From Treponema sp. (GTDB lineage Bacteria; Spirochaetota; Spirochaetia; Treponematales; Treponemataceae): a DNA stretch of 64,000 bases. The stretch is taken from assembly GCA_017469785.1 (NCBI GenBank), contig JAFUFU010000025.1:46413-110412 (forward strand). The letters are read 5' to 3'. The translations under genes were made by a program, and so were the position numbers. Under the pieces are notes generated by a model. It had not been told where the DNA came from and searched no databases. It was given only the letters and a program-made list of their open reading frames with translations. Below, piece after piece: positions 1 to 7,087 of the stretch. Each line of letters begins with the position of its first letter. The stretch's first letter is position 1.

Positions 1-26
1 AGGGCTCCGCCCAAGCGAAGCCCCTG
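1..26. repeat. 26-bp hairpin repeat, copy 1
   Basis: This 26-bp sequence (AGGGCTCCGCC...GAAGCCCCTG) recurs exactly at 1153-1178. Both copies lie just past the stop codon of a minus-strand gene. It folds as an imperfect stem of about nine pairs around a short loop, so it may act as a terminator or be a dispersed palindromic repeat. No T-run follows on the minus strand within the window. Confidence 0.6.
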
Positions 27-41
27 ACTTGCAATTGTTGA

Positions 42-479
42 TTAGTAGTATCTGTCTAAGGCAGTACCTTCTATGCTTAATATTTTCCCATCTGAGGAAA
101 TTGTATAAGACACAACGCCTTCCTGGCTTCCGTCAGAAGGGATAAGTGTCAGTTCTTTTTTAGCTTTATCTTGTGACCATTTCACAACTCCGTAACAAGA
201 GATACCAAGTTTAGTTATGTCAGCCTCAGAAACATTTTTTTTAGTCAGAACCTTTAAAACTTCACCAATAGAATGAAGTTTATCGGTGATCATAAAACAA
301 CGTCCATCTTCTTTAAAATAGAAGCCTGCTATACACTCATCAATGTCATCTCTTGTACAATAGGCATGTCCAGAAAAATCATCGGGTGTTTGTTCGGCAA
401 ATGCAAATGTTACACAAGCGACCAGCATGAACAAAGCAAGCACAAGCTTTGTGACCAGTTTTTTTGATTCGAATTTCAT
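42..479 (-). CDS. Small secreted protein of unknown function
   Basis: The protein has 145 residues. It starts with a clear Sec signal peptide: positive charges, a hydrophobic core at about residues 12-27, and a likely signal peptidase I site after AFA. The mature part is about 116 residues with four cysteines (CTRDDIDEC, RCF, ISCYG), which could form disulfides in the periplasm. I recognise no domain. The start is fixed by AGGAGG about 6-7 bases upstream. It is the last gene of a run of minus-strand genes that each have their own Shine-Dalgarno. The protein is probably periplasmic or surface exposed. Confidence 0.75.
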   Translation of the reverse strand: MKFESKKLVTKLVLALFMLVACVTFAFAEQTPDDFSGHAYCTRDDIDECIAGFYFKEDGRCFMITDKLHSIGEVLKVLTKKNVSEADITKLGISCYGVVKWSQDKAKKELTLIPSDGSQEGVVSYTISSDGKILSIEGTALDRYY

Positions 480-515
480 TTCAAACCTCCTTTTCGAAAT
501 TAAAATTTGAATGTT

Positions 516-1037
516 TTACAGGAAATTTCTTGCAATAATAATTGCTGCGATTACAGCTATGACTATAACGGGCAACCACAAAAAGAATTTGCGGAATTTC
601 TGAATTTTTCTCGGGAGAGGAACAAACTTGATTGTAATTCCGATACCAGTACCAAGAACAAGCGAGAAAATCAATGCCCAAATCGGGAAGTTACTAACTG
701 AATATTTTGTAGCGAAAGGCAGAGCAACTAAAGCAGACCAGCCCAAATAAGGTGCAACAAACGGAAGAACTTTAGTTAGAATCCATGTCACTACAAAATT
801 CCATAAGTCTCCCTGAACACTGGAACTGCTACTGCTAGAGCTTGAGCCGCCAGAGTTTTTTTTCGCTTTGTCATAATCGGCTTTTCCTTTGTCATAACAT
901 GCTTTGCTGCAATACTTCCAGTCATTCGTACTGTCACCATCGAAGCCTCTTGAATCCGGGCGAGAACGCGTATACTTTACTTCACCCATCGGAATTGATT
1001 GACCACAGTATGCACAAGTTCCACCTAAACTTCCCAT
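516..1037 (-). CDS. Zinc-ribbon membrane protein with serine linker
   Basis: The protein has 173 residues and no signal peptide. The N-terminal 55 residues hold two CxxC-like pairs (CAYCGQS, then YCSKACYDKG), which look like a treble-clef or zinc-ribbon knuckle. A Gly/Ser linker with nine consecutive serines follows at about residue 64. The C-terminal half has three hydrophobic segments (about 80-105, 115-137, 150-172). A cytoplasmic zinc domain tethered to the inner membrane is the simplest reading. Function is unknown. The start has AAAGGAG about 8 bases upstream, and a promoter-like block lies at 1071-1152. Confidence 0.7.
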   Translation of the reverse strand: MGSLGGTCAYCGQSIPMGEVKYTRSRPDSRGFDGDSTNDWKYCSKACYDKGKADYDKAKKNSGGSSSSSSSSSVQGDLWNFVVTWILTKVLPFVAPYLGWSALVALPFATKYSVSNFPIWALIFSLVLGTGIGITIKFVPLPRKIQKFRKFFLWLPVIVIAVIAAIIIARNFL

Positions 1038-1070
1038 AATAATACTCCTTTATATTAAAATTTATTTTTA

Positions 1071-1152
1071 TATTCTAGCCATGAAAAATTTTTTTGTAGT
1101 GAGTAATCCCGCATGAAATTCAGTGAAAAATTCACAGGAATTCTGTGAAAAA
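1071..1152 (-). promoter_or_regulatory. Duplicated upstream block, copy 1
   Basis: This block of about 80 bp upstream of the zinc-ribbon protein gene resembles the block at 2724-2804 upstream of another minus-strand gene. Shared parts are a TAGAAT -10-like hexamer, an A/T tract, ACTACAAAAA and a dyad TTCACAG-N5-CTGTGAA (1131-1149) that could be an operator. The arrangement suggests two genes under one control. The promoter role is inferred. Confidence 0.5.
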
Positions 1153-1178
1153 AGGGCTCCGCCCAAGCGAAGCCCCTG
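1153..1178. repeat. 26-bp hairpin repeat, copy 2
   Basis: This is the exact second copy of the sequence at 1-26. It lies five bases beyond the stop of the leucine-rich-repeat lipoprotein gene. Its position after stop codons favours a terminator-type role in the minus direction. Confidence 0.6.
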
Positions 1179-1182
1179 TTCA

Positions 1183-2004
1183 TTAGTCAACTTCTGTAAG
1201 ACCGCCCTTAATAGGGTAAAGGTTATCATTGAACCACTTCACATAGTCTTTTTCTCTAGCAGAGCGAAAAGACTCTTTATCACGAGCATTTTTTATTTTT
1301 CTGAGTTTTTCCTGCAATGCAACGCTATTATCTATGGCTTTGCCTGTAAAACAGTCTTGTGGTGTCATATATTCGGCATCTGTTCCGTAAACAAAAACGG
1401 AAAGCCCTTCCTCAGGAATGTTTATTTCTTTAAGATTATCATGTTTTACAAAAGCAAGTTCATTAATAAATTTAATGCTTTTCGGGAGTGTCACGCTTTC
1501 AAGCAAACAGTCTTCCACGGTTCCAACAGGTCCAAGATATTTTACACCTTCTGGAATAGTTATGGATTTTAGGCTTTTTGCATATATGTAGGAAATTTGA
1601 ACTACCCCTTTTGGAATTTCAAGTTGCTCTAAAGCCCCACTAGAAAGTCTCAGATATATCAGGGTTGATGGAAGCTGAATGTTTTTTAATCCCGAAGCGC
1701 TTACATCGATTCCTTTAACACCTTCAGGAATAACCACACTTTTTATTTTCTCACTGAAATCTATAATCCTAACAAATAAAACAGGTTTATCTTGTATTGT
1801 TGAAGGAATTACAAGGTTTTCTTTTTTTCCCTCATACTCAACATAAAGACCTTCTCCATTTGGTGTCAGGCTAATTTTCTTAAATTCTTTCTCGCTCGCA
1901 GGCTTTGCCGAACCAGATTTTTCATTGCAGCCAGTCGCAGCAAATAACTGAGCCGAAACCAAAAGTGCAACAAGCACCTTATAAATTGATTTTGTCGCTT
2001 TCAT
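1183..2004 (-). CDS. BspA-like leucine-rich-repeat lipoprotein
   Basis: The protein has 273 residues. A signal peptide ends in a lipobox-like ATGC at about residue 26, so it is probably lipidated and exported. Repeats of the type 'VVIPEGVKGI', 'ITIPEGVKYL' and 'VTLPKSIKFI' from about residue 60 to 200 are typical of the Treponema/BspA LRR_5 family, whose members often bind host proteins or mediate adhesion. The C-terminal 60 residues are charged and lack repeats. GGAG lies about 9 bases before the ATG. Role in adhesion is a family-level inference. Confidence 0.8.
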   Translation of the reverse strand: MKATKSIYKVLVALLVSAQLFAATGCNEKSGSAKPASEKEFKKISLTPNGEGLYVEYEGKKENLVIPSTIQDKPVLFVRIIDFSEKIKSVVIPEGVKGIDVSASGLKNIQLPSTLIYLRLSSGALEQLEIPKGVVQISYIYAKSLKSITIPEGVKYLGPVGTVEDCLLESVTLPKSIKFINELAFVKHDNLKEINIPEEGLSVFVYGTDAEYMTPQDCFTGKAIDNSVALQEKLRKIKNARDKESFRSAREKDYVKWFNDNLYPIKGGLTEVD

Positions 2005-2088
2005 CTTGAAAACTCCTTGTAAAATTTTTGGAAACCTGTACGGATTTCCGTTGTATGAGTATGGGCAAACCTTTGCCCGATAATCACC

Positions 2089-2685
2089 TTATGAATTGAA
2101 TTTTTCTTTCCACATGATGAGAAAGTCGATTTTCTTTACCGCCGAAATGTCCGTGTATTCAGGAAATGCATTGTCAAATTCGTGGATTGCGTTTGCGGCG
2201 TTCTCCGTATTCAAAAATACCCTGTATTTTTGCTGTAAAATTTCGTACTGCTCAACGGCATTTTCGAGCCGCTCCGCAAACTCCCCGCCGTTTAGAAAGT
2301 TCAGTTCGCAATGCTTTGTTACGAACTTGTCTACAATCGGTTTTGAGGTGTCGAGCATTGCGAGCATTTTCGTCGCAAACGAGATTTCAAGATTTTCTAT
2401 GTCGTCTTTTTCGTGCAGTTTTTGAAGGATTGTCCTGATGCTAACTTCATTTCCGTTGTCTTTCTGATTCTTGCAGTCTATAAAAACCTCAAAAAAAGCA
2501 TTTCGCCAAGCACCAGACCTTCCGACCACATTGTAGAAATTGCAGAAAGCCTTTCTGTACTCCTCATTTTCAAGGTCAATGTTGTCCAAAAGACGCTTGT
2601 ATGTGGCGACTCCGCAACATTCCGCTAGTGTTTTTGTGATTGTTGTTATCGTATTTTCACTATTTAATGAAATATCTGTGGGCAT
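2089..2685 (-). CDS. Hypothetical cytoplasmic protein
   Basis: The protein has 198 residues, is charged, and has no signal peptide or membrane segment. I recognise no motif. It looks alpha-helical, with a likely coiled-coil stretch around residues 130-165. CGGAG precedes the ATG by about 7 bases. Upstream is the duplicated promoter-like block, and beyond that, divergently, the toxin-antitoxin pair. Confidence 0.65.
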   Translation of the reverse strand: MPTDISLNSENTITTITKTLAECCGVATYKRLLDNIDLENEEYRKAFCNFYNVVGRSGAWRNAFFEVFIDCKNQKDNGNEVSIRTILQKLHEKDDIENLEISFATKMLAMLDTSKPIVDKFVTKHCELNFLNGGEFAERLENAVEQYEILQQKYRVFLNTENAANAIHEFDNAFPEYTDISAVKKIDFLIMWKEKFNS

Positions 2686-2723
2686 TTTATGACTCCGATG
2701 AATAAAAGTTTCTTGTTTTCCGA

Positions 2724-2804
2724 TATTCTACCACCGAAAATTTTTTTTGTAGTGAGCAATTCTTCATAAAAATCAGTGAAAATTTCACAGAAATCTTGTG
2801 AAAA
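2724..2804 (-). promoter_or_regulatory. Duplicated upstream block, copy 2
   Basis: This is the diverged second copy of the block at 1071-1152: TATTCTA, an A/T tract, TAGTGAG, and the dyad TTCACA...TGTGAA at 2784-2802. It lies between the hypothetical gene (minus) and the antitoxin gene (plus), so the dyad could affect either one. The shared dyad implies a common regulator; that part is inference. Confidence 0.45.
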
Positions 2805-2889
2805 GTGTATTTTAATCGATATTTATAGCCATTTTGCTTGCTTTATGGCTAGATATGTAATAAACTCAAATTGTGACAAGGGGGTGCTT

Positions 2890-3183
2890 ATGTGCAGGGC
2901 AACGATTTATGACGCTAGGAACAATTTTTCGGCTCTGGTTAAAAAGGCCGAGGGTGGCGAGCCAGTGGAGCTTACGCGGCATGACAAACCGGTGGCTGTA
3001 ATTATCAGCTACGAGGAATACGAAAAGCGTGGCAAAAAGAAGAGTTTTTTTGAGCGCTGGGAAAAAACTCGCAAAAAATATGCGGATGTTTTTTCTGACC
3101 CGACTTTTGAAGGGCTTCCGATTCCTGAAGATGGATATCCGGATGAAGCCTATGAAAAAAGAATCAGGGAAATGTGGGGGTAA
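2890..3183 (+). CDS. Phd/YefM-type antitoxin
   Basis: The protein has 97 residues. The N-terminus ('YDARNNFSALVKKAEGGEPV', then 'RHDKPVAVIISYEEYE') matches the Phd/YefM fold, a DNA-binding antitoxin domain that represses its own operon and neutralises a partner toxin through its C-terminus. The ATG at 2890 is chosen because AAGGGGG lies 5 bases upstream; an in-frame start 38 codons earlier adds a stretch with no family similarity. The stop is two bases before the start of the PIN toxin gene, a typical coupled TA layout. Confidence 0.88.
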   Translation: MCRATIYDARNNFSALVKKAEGGEPVELTRHDKPVAVIISYEEYEKRGKKKSFFERWEKTRKKYADVFSDPTFEGLPIPEDGYPDEAYEKRIREMWG

Positions 3184-3185
3184 AA

Positions 3186-3611
3186 ATGAGTGCCGTTTAT
3201 TTGCTGGATACAAATGTTATCTCAGAGTTTTCAAAGCCGATTCCAAATCAGCATACTTTGGAAATGATAAGAGAACACGAAGATATGTGTGCGATTTGCG
3301 CAACGGTTTGGGAAGAAGCGGTTTATGGTTACGAGTCAATGCCGGAAGGTAAGCGAAAAAATGCTGTTTTGGATACAATACTAGATATAAAAGAATCTTA
3401 CGACATTCTTCCTTACGATGACTTTGCCGCCAAAATTTGTGGTGAAATCCGGTCAAAGTGTAAAAAAGCAGGAAAGCCGGCACCATTTTACGACAGCCAG
3501 ATTGCCGCCACAGCGATTGCAAACGGCATGGTTTTAATCACCCACAACACCGAAGACTTCGCCGCACTCTGCGAAAACTCCATGCTAAAAGTGGAAGACT
3601 GGTGGGGATAA
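3186..3611 (+). CDS. VapC-type PIN-domain toxin
   Basis: The protein has 141 residues. It opens with 'YLLDTNVISEFSKP', the PIN-domain motif with the first catalytic Asp. A middle Glu (ATVWEEAVYG) and the later 'PFYDSQIAATAIANG' and 'LITHNTEDF' supply the remaining acidic metal-binding residues of VapC ribonucleases. The family cuts tRNA or rRNA when the antitoxin is lost; the target here is unknown. ATG 3186 is preferred because TGGGGG lies just upstream and the antitoxin stop is adjacent. Pairing a Phd/YefM antitoxin with a VapC toxin is common. Confidence 0.9.
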   Translation: MSAVYLLDTNVISEFSKPIPNQHTLEMIREHEDMCAICATVWEEAVYGYESMPEGKRKNAVLDTILDIKESYDILPYDDFAAKICGEIRSKCKKAGKPAPFYDSQIAATAIANGMVLITHNTEDFAALCENSMLKVEDWWG

Positions 3612-3645
3612 AAAAATACCCGCAAGACAAAACTTGCGGGTTCAC
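3612..3645 (-). terminator. Terminator between vapC-type gene and binding-protein gene
   Basis: ACCCGCAAG (3618-3626) pairs perfectly with CTTGCGGGT (3633-3641) around a six-base loop. On the minus strand the stem is followed by ATTTTTTT, so it is a good intrinsic terminator for the binding-protein gene. It may also stop the plus-strand operon. Confidence 0.85.
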
Positions 3646-3659
3646 GTCGTGAAGTTCGA

Positions 3660-4793
3660 CTACGGATTTACTGTTGTGTTATAAACTGTTGTGAGTTTTC
3701 CGTCTGCACCTTTTACAAGCTCAACGATAACTGCGCCCTTGACCGGGTTGTGCTTTTCGTTGAATGTGAGGTGGCCGGTAACATAGTCGCCATTTGTTGC
3801 CTCAAGGGCAGTGCGGACTGCCTCAGAATCTGAACTGCCAGCCTTTTCGATAGCGTCGCGGAGCATGTAAACTGAGTCGTAGCCCAAAGCTGCGAAAGAA
3901 GTCGGTGTGAGGCTGTATTTTGCCTTGTAGTTCGTTACGAAATTCTGAACTTTTGGCTCTGTTGAGTCAGCCGCATAGTGATTAGAGTAGAATCCGTTGA
4001 GAACCTCGTCGCCAGCGTTTTCGGTGAGACCGTCCCATCCGTCAGCGCCGACAATTGGAGTGTTGATGCCCTGAGCGCGGAGCTGTTTTACGATGAGGGC
4101 GACCGTTGAGTAGTAGTCAGGAAGATAAACTACATCCGGGTTTGCGTTCTTGATTTTTGTGAGCTGGGCGTTGAAGTCTTTGTCGCCGGTTGAGTATGTT
4201 TCCAGAGAAATGATTTCGCCGCCGTTAGCCTCGAAAGATGCCTTGAAGTTCTCTGTGAGACCCACTGAATAGTCATTTGAAATGTCGTAGAGAATTGCGG
4301 CTTTTTTTGCGCCAAGAGTTTCAGAAGCGAATTTTCCGCCGACAGTTCCCTGGAAAGGATCATCGTAGCAGGCGCGGAAGATGTAGTTTCCTGCGTCTGT
4401 GAGAGCCGGTGCTGTTGCGGCAGGAGCAATCTGAACGATTTTCTGAGCCTGTGCCAGCGGGCTGATTGCGATTGCGCATCCTGATGTGAGTGAGCCGATG
4501 ATGAGCTTAACGCCGTCTTTTGTGACGAGCTTTTTGTAAGCGGAAACAGATTTTTCTGCCGCGCCCTCATCATCTTCAGCGATAAGTTCAATCTGCTTGC
4601 CGTTGATTCCGCCGGCCGCGTTGATTTCGTTTACGGCAAGTTCGATGCCGTTTTTGCAGTCACCGCCGTATACAGCGTACTGTCCTGAGAGAGGGCCGAC
4701 TGAGCCGATTTTGATAGTTGAACCTTTTGAGTTACATCCGATTAAAGACAAGACAGCGATTGTCAGTGCCGCAATGCTTTTGACCATTTTCAT
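3660..4793 (-). CDS. ABC amino-acid-type substrate-binding lipoprotein (LivJ family)
   Basis: The protein has 377 residues. A lipoprotein signal ends at LIGC (about residue 20). The mature part begins 'IKIGSVGPLSGQYAVYGGD', the hallmark of the periplasmic type-1 binding fold for Leu/Ile/Val-type ligands. The C-terminal region 'GYVTGHLTFNEKHNPVKGAVIVEL' style also fits. The start at 4793 is chosen because GGAGG lies 6 bases upstream; an in-frame start five codons earlier lies across that site. No permease or ATPase gene is adjacent, so partner genes would be elsewhere. The ligand is not determined. Confidence 0.9.
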   Translation of the reverse strand: MKMVKSIAALTIAVLSLIGCNSKGSTIKIGSVGPLSGQYAVYGGDCKNGIELAVNEINAAGGINGKQIELIAEDDEGAAEKSVSAYKKLVTKDGVKLIIGSLTSGCAIAISPLAQAQKIVQIAPAATAPALTDAGNYIFRACYDDPFQGTVGGKFASETLGAKKAAILYDISNDYSVGLTENFKASFEANGGEIISLETYSTGDKDFNAQLTKIKNANPDVVYLPDYYSTVALIVKQLRAQGINTPIVGADGWDGLTENAGDEVLNGFYSNHYAADSTEPKVQNFVTNYKAKYSLTPTSFAALGYDSVYMLRDAIEKAGSSDSEAVRTALEATNGDYVTGHLTFNEKHNPVKGAVIVELVKGADGKLTTVYNTTVNP

Positions 4794-4862
4794 TTTGTGC
4801 CTCCACAATTTTATATGAAGACAATTTTAATGAAACTCTACAGGCTTGTCGATAAGGCGCTC

Positions 4863-5195
4863 TTACTGGAGCTTTTTCCACTCAGAAACGATGAAAATGC
4901 CGTCTTTAAGGACATTCAGTCCGTTTCCCTGTGATTTGTCGATTGTGCCGGTGAATTGCAGGGCAAAGCCCTGCTCCTTTTCGATATCCTCGATTGTGAA
5001 AGGAGCGTTTTCTTCGACCTGCAGCGTGTACAGATATCCGTCGGCAGTTTCGATTCCCGGGAATTCAAATGGAGCGTTTCCGTAATATTTGATATGCCCT
5101 GTCACAGTTTCAGGAGCGCGGCCTCCGAATGCAGAGACAATGGTCACCGAGGCCAGGAGAAGCAAAGCGATGCAAATTGATTTTTTATTTTTCAT
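4863..5195 (-). CDS. Small secreted protein
   Basis: The protein has 110 residues. A signal peptide ends at about VSA-FGG, and the mature domain is about 85 residues, predicted beta-rich ('ETVTGHIKYYGNAPFEF', 'FALQFTGTIDKSQG'), possibly a small OB-like barrel. I recognise no family. It follows the first metalloprotease gene by seven bases on the same strand, so the two are likely co-transcribed. An inhibitor or accessory role for the protease is conceivable but unproven. Confidence 0.7.
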   Translation of the reverse strand: MKNKKSICIALLLLASVTIVSAFGGRAPETVTGHIKYYGNAPFEFPGIETADGYLYTLQVEENAPFTIEDIEKEQGFALQFTGTIDKSQGNGLNVLKDGIFIVSEWKKLQ

Positions 5196-5202
5196 CTTAA
5201 AC

Positions 5203-6999
5203 CTACTTAATATAAAGGAATAATTTCATGCCGGTTTTGGTATAACCGCTCTTTGAACTGAAGGTAATCGTGTAGCTGTTTGTTCCAGACGGAATGACAG
5301 CGCTTTTTCGTTTTAAGGCCATTCCATATGACTGAGAAATGGAGGTCAAAAGAGTATTTGCGTTAAATACCAGCGGCCCGAAATACTTGTATTGTGAATC
5401 AATGTAAGAAGCGCCGATTTCACTTTCACTGTATTGCCTATAGGTAAGTGACTTCCCAGGAATTAGCGCGGCGTTCAAGTCATACATTGATGAAGACTCC
5501 CACAGGTTGATGGCTGTCATAGGATAATCGTAAGTCGTGCTTTCGCTTGAATAGGTGATTGTTTTGGCCGCATCTTTATTGAAGGTGTATTCTGAATCTT
5601 TACCGTAGCAGGCCTTGATGAACTGAGCGAACAAATCGTCAAAAGTGAAGCTTGTTCCATTTAATTCGTTGACGGCCGCCACGATACATTCGTTGTTTGT
5701 CTTTTCGTTCGACATCATTTCCTTGACCAGGGCCGCTCCCCCGTACTGACGGCAGAGCCATGAGCCGAAAGCGTAGGCATTTGCATAGGCAAGCGATGAA
5801 TTGTCGTAACCGCGGATGCCGCATCCGAAGTATTCAATCATGAATTGCAACATTCTGGACTTTGGAGAATCCTTGTCTTCAATCGTGTAGCCTTTGTCCG
5901 TCAGGAATTTCTGCATCATGTCTTCACAGAGCATGGAAAGCATTTCGTTGAAATTTGTGTCGGTGTCATTGCCTTTCACACCGAAGTGAACCATGTGCTG
6001 GAATTCATGTGCCAGCGTGGAAATAATTGTATTAACAGATTCCTCCTGAGTTGCGAAGAATGAATCGACATAAAAATACTTTCCCTGATTTGAATAGGAA
6101 TAAAGGTCTTTTGCATAATAGTCGCCGGATGAGAAGAAGCCAAGGACATTGCCCTCTTCACCGTCTGCGAACAAGTCATAAATTACGATATTGATTTTTT
6201 CACCAGTATCGCTCACTTCTGTCATGGGGCTGGTAGTGTATTCTCCCGAAAGAAGGGAGGTGGAAACATAGTTTGTATAAATTTCATCTGATTCTTTGCC
6301 GAAAACATTGGTCACGACCGGATAAAAGGCAGCGAAAGCGGCGGCGAATTTTCCTGCCAGATTCTGTTTTTCGGTATCGCTTGTAAGGTATTTATCACTG
6401 TTCACGACCCACACATTGCAGGTGTCGTTGACGGCCCAGAGTGTCGCGGACGCTTCGCGGCGGGCTGTATCATCGCTACTTGAGTCTGCAATAAATACGC
6501 TCTTTGTGGTGCCAACCTCTCGGACGATTTGAGTTACCGAATATGATGGAGAAGCGATTGATCTGGCGGAAGAGAATTCATTTGGATTCGGTTTGAAATT
6601 GTAGCCGACGTAATGCTTGAACCTTCCTGAGGATACTTTTTTTGCGGCCGCTACTTCCTGTAAAGGCTCTTCTGATTCTTCTGCCGCACTGCGGTTTGAA
6701 TTCGTGCTGGACATATATTTGATGTAGTCTGCTGCGATGGAAGAGTCCGAGGTGTTGACTTCTGCAAGGTAGAGATTTTTGCCGCCGATATCTCCGGAAA
6801 TCGTAATGGAATTCACGGATTCATCAACGATAAATGTGTCTCTTCCGCTGGAATTGTATGTCCATGTATCTGTTGATGTGAAGGAAACATCGTCGAGACC
6901 AAGAAGTCTTCTGATGGTATCGCTTCCTTCGCCTGAAAAATCACATCCTGTCAGCCCGAGCAGTGAAAGTGAGATAAGTCCGAGAATAAGTTTTTTCAT
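5203..6999 (-). CDS. M30-like zinc metalloprotease lipoprotein, paralogue 1
   Basis: The protein has 598 residues. The lipobox is LTGC (about residue 18). A zinc site 'STLAHEFQHMVHF' lies near residue 330, giving HExxH plus a downstream 'FNEMLSMLCEDMMQ' that can supply the third ligand. This pattern matches the peptidase M30 (hyicolysin-like) group found in several treponemes. A prepro-like region of about 170 residues precedes it, and a beta-rich C-terminus follows. The ATG at 6999 has CGGAG five bases upstream. The next gene upstream is a paralogue. Substrate is unknown; the protein is probably surface or periplasmic. Confidence 0.82.
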   Translation of the reverse strand: MKKLILGLISLSLLGLTGCDFSGEGSDTIRRLLGLDDVSFTSTDTWTYNSSGRDTFIVDESVNSITISGDIGGKNLYLAEVNTSDSSIAADYIKYMSSTNSNRSAAEESEEPLQEVAAAKKVSSGRFKHYVGYNFKPNPNEFSSARSIASPSYSVTQIVREVGTTKSVFIADSSSDDTARREASATLWAVNDTCNVWVVNSDKYLTSDTEKQNLAGKFAAAFAAFYPVVTNVFGKESDEIYTNYVSTSLLSGEYTTSPMTEVSDTGEKINIVIYDLFADGEEGNVLGFFSSGDYYAKDLYSYSNQGKYFYVDSFFATQEESVNTIISTLAHEFQHMVHFGVKGNDTDTNFNEMLSMLCEDMMQKFLTDKGYTIEDKDSPKSRMLQFMIEYFGCGIRGYDNSSLAYANAYAFGSWLCRQYGGAALVKEMMSNEKTNNECIVAAVNELNGTSFTFDDLFAQFIKACYGKDSEYTFNKDAAKTITYSSESTTYDYPMTAINLWESSSMYDLNAALIPGKSLTYRQYSESEIGASYIDSQYKYFGPLVFNANTLLTSISQSYGMALKRKSAVIPSGTNSYTITFSSKSGYTKTGMKLFLYIK

Positions 7000-7087
7000 A
7001 AACACTCCGTGTGTAAATCCTTACAAAAATCAGAAGAAGTTCTGAAATCTGTAAGTTATTATAACTTATTCTTAAAATAAATTCCTA

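Noticed and set aside
3174-3185. A VapC-type start at 3174, four codons upstream
   Set aside because: That start lies inside the antitoxin gene and on the ribosome site; ATG 3186 begins directly with the PIN-domain strand.
4130-4591. A long open frame on the minus strand inside the substrate-binding protein gene
   Set aside because: Its product is low-complexity and rich in Ser/Gln/Lys, and lies wholly inside a well-supported gene in another frame; it is a shadow.
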